NCBI GenBank assembly: GCA_003136635.1
Contig: PLFD01000049.1
Coordinates: 12,880-66,206 of the forward strand
DNA length: 53,327 bases
Origin: a candidate division FCPU426 bacterium
GTDB taxonomy: Bacteria; Oederibacteriota; Muellerivitia; Muellerivitales; Muellerivitaceae
Direction of reading: 5' to 3'
Of this stretch, positions 23,669 through 29,859 are shown piece after piece. Numbering within the stretch: the stretch's first letter is position 1; each line of letters opens with the position of its first letter. Below the pieces are notes generated by a model. That model saw only the letters and a list, made by a program, of their open reading frames with translations. It was not told where the DNA came from and made no database searches. The position numbers were made by a program, and so were the translations under genes.

Positions 23669-24967
23669 ATGATTAAAAAATATTGGATTTTTATTCTGGG
23701 GATGGCTGTGTGTGTGTCTTCCGCTTACGCGCAAGATTCCAGCATGATGGACTCCATGATGCCTTCGATGAAAGAAGGCGGTATTTTGCTCAATCCCACC
23801 CCCGTTCTGGGCGCGATGGAAATCATGGATGTGGACATGCAAATGGTCATGCCTTTTGCCAGACCCCATATGCCCACGACCATGCTGATGCTTCATGGCT
23901 ATAGTTTTTTTGAGACGATCGCGGAAGAAGGACCACGGGGCCGGGCGGATTTTTCCGCTCCCAATATGTTTATGGCGGATCTGGGTACTACGCTGGATGA
24001 CCGCCAATACCTTAACTTGGACGTTATGTTGACCAGCGACCTTTGGACGGTTCCTCCCACGGGAACACCTGAGCTTTTGCAGATCGGCGAAAACCAAAGC
24101 AATGGTCAGCCTTTTGTCGACGCCCAGCATCCCCATAGCTCACCCATCATGGGGTTAACCCTGAGCGACACGATTTCCCTTGGGGATGATAAAAGCGCTC
24201 TCAAGTTGTTCGCCGCTCCCCGGGGTGAAAGCACCGATGGCCCGATCGCTTTTATGCACCGCATTACGGGCATGGTGAATCCGGACGCGCCTTTAGGCCA
24301 CCATATCGGCCAGGATGTGGGGCATATTACCAGCACCGTTTTGGGAGAGTCGCTTAAGCTAGGCAGTTTTCATATTGAATCTTCTGTTTTTAACGGTTCC
24401 GAACCGGATCCGACTCAGGTGGATTTGCCTCTGGGCCCCATTAATTCTGTCGCGGTTCGAGCGATTGAAGAATTTTCCCCCAATGTCATGGTCATGGCTT
24501 CTTACGCCTGGGTGGGCACACCCGAACCGGGTATCGCGAATGACCAGCGTTATTCCGCTTCGATTTATACCCATGTTCCTTTAAACGATTCGACGACTTT
24601 TCATGAGACGATCATTTATGGCGGCATCACCAACATTGATAACACATCCTCACTGAATTCTTTTTTGGACGAGCTTTTGCTTAATAGCGCGGTGAACAGT
24701 TTATTTGCCAGGATCGAAGTGCTTCAACGCACGCCCAATGAATTGGAAATTCCAGGATTGATCAACTCTGATACGGGCCAATGGGTGAGCGCTTTCACTT
24801 TGGGGTATAGCCATCAGGTCGTCGCCTGGGACGGATGGGAATTGAGGGCGGGGCTTTCCATTACCAATGACCAATTACCCGCGGATTATCAAGCCGCCTA
24901 TGGCGGAAACCCTTTTACCTACAAGTTTTTCTTCCAATTAGGCGGCACTCAGGCTTACCAGCTTTAA
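23669..24967 (+). CDS. Met/His-rich outer-membrane-like protein of the QHPH family
   Basis: 432 residues from the ATG at 23669, two bases after the mlaD stop. A signal peptide (IKKYWIFILGMAVCVSSAYAQ) is followed by a Met-rich stretch (SSMMDSMMPSMKEG). Then come blocks typical of a family of probable outer-membrane beta-barrels often near copper or other metal resistance genes: FVDAQHPHSSPIM, APRGESTDGPIAFMHR, PDAPLGHHIGQDVGHIT and ESSVFNGSEPD. The second half is beta-strand-like (MVMASYAWVG, FTLGYSHQVVAWDGWELRAGLSI) and ends QAYQL. No metal genes are adjacent. Its coupling with mlaD suggests it could be the outer-membrane partner of this Mla system, but that is inference. Confidence 0.75.
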   Translation: MIKKYWIFILGMAVCVSSAYAQDSSMMDSMMPSMKEGGILLNPTPVLGAMEIMDVDMQMVMPFARPHMPTTMLMLHGYSFFETIAEEGPRGRADFSAPNMFMADLGTTLDDRQYLNLDVMLTSDLWTVPPTGTPELLQIGENQSNGQPFVDAQHPHSSPIMGLTLSDTISLGDDKSALKLFAAPRGESTDGPIAFMHRITGMVNPDAPLGHHIGQDVGHITSTVLGESLKLGSFHIESSVFNGSEPDPTQVDLPLGPINSVAVRAIEEFSPNVMVMASYAWVGTPEPGIANDQRYSASIYTHVPLNDSTTFHETIIYGGITNIDNTSSLNSFLDELLLNSAVNSLFARIEVLQRTPNELEIPGLINSDTGQWVSAFTLGYSHQVVAWDGWELRAGLSITNDQLPADYQAAYGGNPFTYKFFFQLGGTQAYQL

Positions 24968-24981
24968 AAGAAAGGCCTTTT

Positions 24982-25075
24982 ACCACGGAGTGACACAGAG
25001 TTACACGGAGTAAGACTAAAGATTTTCTTGAAAATCAAAGATTTAACTCTGTGTAACCCCGTGTAACTCTGTGGT
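24982..25075. repeat. Dispersed inverted-repeat element, non-coding copy (CAGAG subtype)
   Basis: The left arm begins ACCACGGAGTGACACAGAG (24982-25012). The right arm (25046-25075) is its imperfect reverse complement, ending AACTCTGTGGTT. A secondary inverted repeat AAAGATTTTC/GAAAATC lies inside, so the whole element could fold into one long hairpin. It sits just after the QHPH gene stop and may act as its terminator. Confidence 0.8.
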
Positions 25076-25177
25076 TCAATCGCCTTAGTTTTGCCTCATT
25101 GAAAAATACGGCTTTTTTGAGAGAATAACCCGCCCTTTGTTCCTCGTTTTATCGACGCTACTTGAAAGGAAGTTCTC

Positions 25178-26359
25178 ATGAGTTCCGCCAGCTTGAAAAT
25201 AGAAGGTCCCCGCAACCCCCACTCTAAAGAATACGCCTCTCTACTTTATTTTTTGAACCAGTCCTATGACTTTTCCGATATGCGCTGGTTTGAAAACGAC
25301 ACGTCCTTCTTTTATGGAACCAAGCCTGAGCAATTAAAAAATAAGTGGGTCTTAAAGTGCGGGGAAACCTTCGCCTCGCATGTGGGTGTTTTTCCCTTTG
25401 TGGCCCGGGTCAACGGTCATCCGCTCAAGGTAGCGGGAATCGGTTCGGTGGCCACCCATCCCGAATACCGCAACCGGGGGCTGATGAGAAAGCTGATGGC
25501 CCATGTGGGAAACCAGCTGGTTGAGGAAGGTTATGATCTTTCGATCCTTTGGGGCGAAAGGGCTTTGTACGAACATTTTGATTATGAGAGGGGCGTGTTT
25601 CAGGACCGCTTTTCCTTTAACCGCCGGTTTTTTAAACCCCTGCCGCTGGGCAAGTCCATCCGTCCGCTGAAAGACAGCGATTGGGATGAGCTGCAGAAAA
25701 TATTTACCCGCCACGACTTTCATACCAACCGTAACGTGGATTATTTCAAAACTCTGCACCGCCGTTTTAGCCGAGGGATTCCCGAGCCGATCTGGGTAAT
25801 GGAAAAGGCCGGCAAAATCATCGCTTATGTCATTGTGTTTAAAATCAACGAGGGGTATGAGGTGGCCGAGTGGGGCGGCGAGGTTAAAAACGTGACCGAT
25901 TTGATCGCGTCGGTGTTACCGAAACCTTCCACGGGCAACGTCTGGATTTCCATTTATCCCGGATGCGAGCTTTACCACTGGGCTTTGGAAAATCACGAAA
26001 GCCAAATCCGCACCCCCAATACCTGCATGGTCAAGGTTCTTAATCTGGGTAAAGTGCTGAAGGCTTTTGAGTCCCAACTGCAGGAACGGTACGAAAGCCA
26101 TTCCTTAAGAGACCTGGGTTCTGTATCACTCCAATTACCGGGGCAGAAAAAGGTTACTTTAACTTTTGGCAGTCAACTGAAGGTGGAAACCGGCGAGACG
26201 AGCGGAAAACCGATTATGCTGACCCAATCCCAATGCGTGCGTTTGCTCTTCGGGGGCACCTGGCCCAGCTACGAATTGAAGTTGAAGGACTTTGAACTGG
26301 AACTGTTGGATTCGCTTTTCCCATTGGAATGGTATTGGTGGCGGAGCGACTGGATTTAA
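25178..26359 (+). CDS. GNAT acetyltransferase, Eis-like
   Basis: 393 residues. An N-terminal GNAT domain binds acetyl-CoA through VATHPEYRNRGLMRKLMAHV (about 88-107; pattern V-x-T-x-P-x-x-R-x-x-G). The upstream strand AGIGSVATHP and downstream DLSILWGERALYEHFDYERG fit the Eis/multi-domain N-acetyltransferases, which have a second GNAT-like domain and a C-terminal sterol-carrier-like domain; the length agrees. It would acetylate an amine on an unknown substrate. AAGGAAG precedes the ATG. Confidence 0.85.
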   Translation: MSSASLKIEGPRNPHSKEYASLLYFLNQSYDFSDMRWFENDTSFFYGTKPEQLKNKWVLKCGETFASHVGVFPFVARVNGHPLKVAGIGSVATHPEYRNRGLMRKLMAHVGNQLVEEGYDLSILWGERALYEHFDYERGVFQDRFSFNRRFFKPLPLGKSIRPLKDSDWDELQKIFTRHDFHTNRNVDYFKTLHRRFSRGIPEPIWVMEKAGKIIAYVIVFKINEGYEVAEWGGEVKNVTDLIASVLPKPSTGNVWISIYPGCELYHWALENHESQIRTPNTCMVKVLNLGKVLKAFESQLQERYESHSLRDLGSVSLQLPGQKKVTLTFGSQLKVETGETSGKPIMLTQSQCVRLLFGGTWPSYELKLKDFELELLDSLFPLEWYWWRSDWI

Positions 26360-26372
26360 GGCAGGATCGCGC

Positions 26373-26873
26373 TTAGCCTTGTTTTTTCAGGTGCCGGTAT
26401 TCTTCCGGATAATCCATTCCAAAGTGATCGCACAAAGCAGAGACATCCTTAAAATCTTTCTCTCTTAGCGAATAGCCGCTATGAAATTTGACCTGGTATT
26501 CAGCCGTAATGCACCTTACGTTTTGCCCGTCTATTGAGCCGGTTCCGGCAAGTGAGGCGGACGGATAAGGGATTCCTTCCACAACATTGCCCTGGCCATC
26601 CAATGCAAACGCGTGCAAATCGACCTTGCGGCCTGTAGGGTCACCTAAAACAAAGTTCCATTGATTATCCCGCTTAACTTCTTTGTACCCTTCCGCTTCC
26701 AACAGTTCACAAAGTTTTGGCACATCTTTTTGCTGAATCGCAATATCCAAATCTTCATGCGGTCTGGTTTGTTTGCCCAGTAAAGCGTCAACACCCCAGC
26801 CGCCATCAATCCAAATCTTGATTCCCAAGATGTTTAAGTGGTTATAGAGATCAATTACCTCTATCGAGGTCAT
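26373..26873 (-). CDS. Lincosamide/aminoglycoside nucleotidyltransferase-like protein (LnuA/LinB fold)
   Basis: 166 residues. The N-terminal nucleotidyltransferase motif IDGGWGVDALLGKQTRPHEDLDIAI has the two Asp of the metal site (HEDLDI) and the GGWGVD loop of the lincosamide nucleotidyltransferase family. GRKVDLHAFALDGQGNVVEGIPYP is the third-Asp strand region. Such enzymes transfer AMP to a hydroxyl, some inactivating antibiotics. Many chromosomal members have unknown substrates, so resistance is not proven. It is the last gene of a minus-strand accessory run, in low-GC sequence. Confidence 0.85.
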   Translation of the reverse strand: MTSIEVIDLYNHLNILGIKIWIDGGWGVDALLGKQTRPHEDLDIAIQQKDVPKLCELLEAEGYKEVKRDNQWNFVLGDPTGRKVDLHAFALDGQGNVVEGIPYPSASLAGTGSIDGQNVRCITAEYQVKFHSGYSLREKDFKDVSALCDHFGMDYPEEYRHLKKQG

Positions 26874-26914
26874 ACCGTGCCTACTTGCTTAAAATTAACC
26901 CGGAATAGGTTTCA

Positions 26915-27421
26915 TTAATCAAAGTTCTTGATTTTTTCTTCTAAGTTTTTTTTGTAAACCGAATCGTCAATTGTTTCTTCGGATTCCGTTTCTTTCAGTT
27001 CGTTGTCGCTATTAAAAAACGAACTAACTAAAACAGTGAACCAGATTCCGATCACTAAGAGGAATAAGCCGCCAAAAAATAAGTATCCCGCCTGAAAATC
27101 CGGTGAAACTTTCTCGCCGTTTACCCAAAACCATTTGAGGGCAAAAAACCATCCACTGCCTAACAAAATACTGAGGATGATTTTAAATATTAAACCGTTT
27201 TTAAAGGAGTTTGGTTCATTGAAATAATTAATTAGTGTTGCCAGAACGAAAGTGGAAACTATTAAATTGAGAAAAAACCAAGAAGAGGTTTTGTTTTTTA
27301 GATCGAACAATAGATAAACAATAAAGCATACATAGATAATTATTGACAGTCCGGGTAGACACCCCTTTTTTTCTCTTTCCTTTTTGTTAAATAAATAATA
27401 AAGAATCGAAGGCGGTATCAT
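26915..27421 (-). CDS. Four-span membrane protein, function unknown
   Basis: 168 residues. Predicted membrane spans near 25-40 (LSIIIYVCFIVYLLF), 48-65 (WFFLNLIVSTFVLATLI), 80-98 (IFKIILSILLGSGWFFAL) and 112-134 (LFFGGLFLLVIGIWFTVLVSSFF). The tail is acidic and Lys-rich (ETESEETIDDSVYKKNLEEKIKNF). Low-GC compared with the flanking housekeeping genes. Upstream (27493-27540) lies one copy of a direct repeat shared with the next two upstream genes. No family is recognised. Confidence 0.65.
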   Translation of the reverse strand: MIPPSILYYLFNKKEREKKGCLPGLSIIIYVCFIVYLLFDLKNKTSSWFFLNLIVSTFVLATLINYFNEPNSFKNGLIFKIILSILLGSGWFFALKWFWVNGEKVSPDFQAGYLFFGGLFLLVIGIWFTVLVSSFFNSDNELKETESEETIDDSVYKKNLEEKIKNFD

Positions 27422-27492
27422 GAATTAAACCTGTTTTTATTTGAGCTGATGCTCATTGTTTTATTAACCATTCTTTAAGTTGATTCAATTTT

Positions 27493-27540
27493 AGCTCCCC
27501 ATTCCCTACGATTTGCGAACCATTAAATTCACTATAAAAC
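27493..27540 (-). repeat. Accessory-region direct repeat, copy 1
   Basis: On the minus strand this reads AGTGAATTTAATG, then GTTCGCAAATCGTAGGGAAT, then GGGGAGC. It is about 72 bases upstream of the ATG at 27421, and between the two is a possible 11-codon frame starting TTG after GGGGAGC. It matches copies 2 and 3. Confidence 0.75.
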
Positions 27541-27577
27541 GAGTAACACCCTCTGATCGTAAAGTGTCCTAAAGAGT

Positions 27578-28171
27578 TTAATTGTTAACTTCGTCTTTTC
27601 GCACTTTTAAATCCCACAGAGTTATGGGCAATTTTGTCGTTGGCACGGCAATCGCGGTCATGCTGCCGGGGTCTGAAAGGCTAAAACATACGTGTGATAC
27701 CTGGTAATCCTCAAGCGAAACAGAACAGCCTGTCGAACTCATGGAAAAGTTTGCGAAAGACATCACATCAAAACAGCCTTGGTATTCGCATACGATGATC
27801 ATCGTCGTTTTAAAATCCACAGGGGGGTCTGGCGCCTTGAATGAATTATCACCGGTCGGTGAATCGGGCTTATACCTTGGTTCGTAAAACATCTGCCATT
27901 CCTCGGGAGTGCGAATGATAAACACCGATACCTCAAAACGAAATGGTGAAAGAAACTTAGCTTCGGGTTTGAAATTGGCGAGAGGAATTCCGGGTAGATG
28001 CAACTTTTCCCAAGTCACAGGCGCCGACGGCGATTCAGTCGATACCGCATTGAGAAGAGGGGTAGGCGTAACACTTGGTGTTTCCATTGTTTGAGCGCCA
28101 ATTGAAATAGGCAAAAATACTCCCGCTGTTAGGAGTGTGAGTAAATATTTATCAAAAACTAATTTTTTCAT
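27578..28171 (-). CDS. Secreted PrcB-like domain protein, copy A
   Basis: 197 residues. Signal peptide (LLTLLTAGVFLPISIGAQ), a short TPSVTPTP linker, then a beta-rich domain: VSVFIIRTPEEWQMFYEPRY, DFKTTMIIVCEYQGC and TTKLPITLWDL. The order 'IR..EEW', 'DF.K.MIIV', then a closing strand ending 'P.P..L' resembles the PrcB C-terminal domain family; I judge this by pattern only. The domain is also found in the next upstream gene, so the two are paralogues. The ribosome-binding site GGGGAG lies within the shared direct repeat. Periplasmic or surface location inferred. Confidence 0.65.
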   Translation of the reverse strand: MKKLVFDKYLLTLLTAGVFLPISIGAQTMETPSVTPTPLLNAVSTESPSAPVTWEKLHLPGIPLANFKPEAKFLSPFRFEVSVFIIRTPEEWQMFYEPRYKPDSPTGDNSFKAPDPPVDFKTTMIIVCEYQGCFDVMSFANFSMSSTGCSVSLEDYQVSHVCFSLSDPGSMTAIAVPTTKLPITLWDLKVRKDEVNN

Positions 28172-28174
28172 TTT

Positions 28175-28221
28175 GGCTCCCCATTTCTTACGATTTGCGA
28201 ACCGTGAAATTCACTGTAAAC
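28175..28221 (-). repeat. Accessory-region direct repeat, copy 2 (carries the ribosome-binding site)
   Basis: On the minus strand: TTTACAGTGAATTTCAC, then GGTTCGCAAATCGTAAGAAA, then TGGGGAGCC, ending three bases before the ATG at 28171. GTGAA-T-TTCAC inside it is a small palindrome. Confidence 0.8.
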
Positions 28222-28239
28222 CATGCTTAAACTTGAAAA

Positions 28240-29034
28240 CTAAGGCGTTGGAACAAGTGTAGGCGTCGGTTCGTATTCACAGAGTACTGATACCGGAAGA
28301 TTTGATTGTGGTAAAACCACTGCGATGGGACGGTAATGAATGATTTTGCTTCGTGAAGGCGGATTTCTATAACCCGCGACGGAATAATTAATTTGAATAT
28401 GATCCGATAAAACACAAGCGCTAGAAACTTGAATATGAATAAGGTTTTGACCAGCGATGGTAGAAAATGGAAAATTGACCAGCATTTGTTTATCGAAATT
28501 GATTGGCGCAATTTGCTTATCTGGATTGTTAACGTATTTCTCCCACTCGCCTTGATTACGAATAACGCAATACCTTTCATGACCAGGTTGAAATGAAATA
28601 GTTCCGGGAATAACGGTCGGAACACAAGTTTGAATAGTTGTTGAAATTAGGGATGGGTCGTCATTCTGGTTTTTCTGTTGTGAAGAATCAAGCCCATGCT
28701 TTATATCGTTTGGCGACACGCTATCAACAGCAGGATCATTTTGTAATTCATCGATAGCTTGATGTATTGATAAACCATTTGTAATTTTTAAAAGAAAAAG
28801 ATTAGTCGCATATTTATATTCTTTCTTAACAACACCGATCGCAAAGATACGTTTTTTATCATCATCAGATGCGGTTGACTTTAATTTCAGTAAAATTTCG
28901 TTCGGTACGCAATCACACTCAGGTGTCGCGGTAGTAGTTGGGGAAGTTTGGTTGGCATCTTGAGCGGACAGTATTTGATGACCAGATATAGCTAAAAAAA
29001 CCATATAAAAAAATCCAACAAGTTTAAAATTCAT
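28240..29034 (-). CDS. Secreted two-domain protein: protease-propeptide-like plus PrcB-like domain, copy B
   Basis: 264 residues. A signal peptide (FYMVFLAISGHQILSAQ) is followed by an acid/Thr linker and a domain NEILLKLKS ... YKYATNLFLLKITNGLSIHQAIDELQNDPAVDSVSPN (about 42-115), which resembles the N-terminal propeptide/inhibitor modules of secreted subtilisin-like proteases, yet no protease follows. The second half (about 155-255: YCVIRNQGEWEKYVNNPD; INFDKQMLVNFPF; YRPIAVVLPQSNLPVSVL) matches the PrcB-like domain of the 27578-28171 gene. Low-GC. A stand-alone periplasmic protease inhibitor or chaperone is a reasonable guess. Confidence 0.6.
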   Translation of the reverse strand: MNFKLVGFFYMVFLAISGHQILSAQDANQTSPTTTATPECDCVPNEILLKLKSTASDDDKKRIFAIGVVKKEYKYATNLFLLKITNGLSIHQAIDELQNDPAVDSVSPNDIKHGLDSSQQKNQNDDPSLISTTIQTCVPTVIPGTISFQPGHERYCVIRNQGEWEKYVNNPDKQIAPINFDKQMLVNFPFSTIAGQNLIHIQVSSACVLSDHIQINYSVAGYRNPPSRSKIIHYRPIAVVLPQSNLPVSVLCEYEPTPTLVPTP

Positions 29035-29064
29035 ATTGTCTCCATGATACGGCTTCGCTTAAAC

Positions 29065-29111
29065 GATTCCCCATTCCTTACGATTTGCGGACAATCAAAT
29101 TCGAGCAAAGG
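29065..29111 (-). repeat. Accessory-region direct repeat, copy 3
   Basis: On the minus strand: CTCGAATTTGATTG, then TCCGCAAATCGTAAGGAATG, then GGGAATC. It lies 31 bases upstream of the ATG at 29034, which has its own GGAG closer by. It is more diverged than copies 1 and 2. Confidence 0.75.
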
Positions 29112-29139
29112 CCGATTAAATACTTACTGGTTGAACGAA

Positions 29140-29793
29140 CTAATGTGTAAAAAAATAAACGACGAGAATCACTAAAGATAAAATTGAAAATATATAAAAA
29201 CCGGTTGTTCTACCCGACGAATGTCCAGTTTTTAACAAAGTTTCGTAAGGTGAAAGTTTCTGAAAATTTACAACTTTTTGGCCCCTGAATAAGTTTGGAA
29301 ATAGTAAACCATTATCAGGAAATATTTTTCTTCCCGCATAAAAACTCAACACTGTAATAATCATCGTTAATGATATTAAGGCGATTACATATATTTGCGG
29401 ATGTGAATTAATAACTGCCGGGATTTTAAAAACAGTAATAAGTCCAAGAACAAAAATGATGTCGTAAATGTATCCCCTCGTTTTCCAGACACCTATCGCA
29501 CAAAACACATCAAGAATCAGAGATATCAGCAAACCGAGAATATGGTGCGAAGCAAATGAACTGTTTAAAAGAGGAATAACTTTCAATGTAAATTGTAAAA
29601 CCAGGAGAGAAAACAACAGAAGATTAAGTCCTTTGTATCTCTCTTTGTTTTCCGTAGTTGGAAACATCGCGATCATTTTCGCGAAATCCCTCTTATCGGG
29701 AAATGAATGTGAAAATTCATTAAAAATGGCTTCGTGTGTTTTTCCTTCTTTTAAACAAGTTTCTATTATTTCGAGAACTTTTTCTCTATTCAC
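29140..29793 (-). CDS. Membrane protein with N-terminal helical domain, function unknown
   Basis: 217 residues from the GTG at 29793, which has GGGGAG eight bases upstream. A frame extends back to an ATG at 29826, but that segment encodes SKPTRGANR, a peptide typical of translated tRNA-like or repeat sequence, so it is left out. Residues 1-50 are helical and soluble (REKVLEIIETCLKEGKTHEAIF). At least four spans follow (GLNLLLFSLLVLQFTLKVI; HILGLLISLILDVFCAIGVW; IIFVLGLITVFKIPAVI; VIALISLTMIITVLSFYAG) and one at the C-terminus (FYIFSILSLVILVVYFF). Low-GC, minus-strand accessory run. Family not recognised. Confidence 0.6.
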   Translation of the reverse strand: MNREKVLEIIETCLKEGKTHEAIFNEFSHSFPDKRDFAKMIAMFPTTENKERYKGLNLLLFSLLVLQFTLKVIPLLNSSFASHHILGLLISLILDVFCAIGVWKTRGYIYDIIFVLGLITVFKIPAVINSHPQIYVIALISLTMIITVLSFYAGRKIFPDNGLLFPNLFRGQKVVNFQKLSPYETLLKTGHSSGRTTGFYIFSILSLVILVVYFFTH

Positions 29794-29859
29794 TCTATTT
29801 GCTCCCCGAGTTGGCTTCGAACCCATTCATTGTAGCCTTCATATTCAATCGCCCTAAAA

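Noticed and set aside
24982..25075. Hairpin as a simple terminator of the QHPH gene
   Set aside because: It may terminate, but there is no U-run and the arms match elements at 10396, 22687 and 44319, so it belongs to the repeat family.
26373..29793. Integron gene-cassette array
   Set aside because: Genes share orientation and a repeat between them, but the repeat lacks the paired RYYYAAC and GTTRRRY core sites of attC and its palindrome is too short; no integrase is seen.
29794..29826. Extended N-terminus MGSKPTRGANR for the membrane protein gene
   Set aside because: The GTG at 29793 has a good GGGGAG site; the extension resembles translated repeat or tRNA-like sequence.
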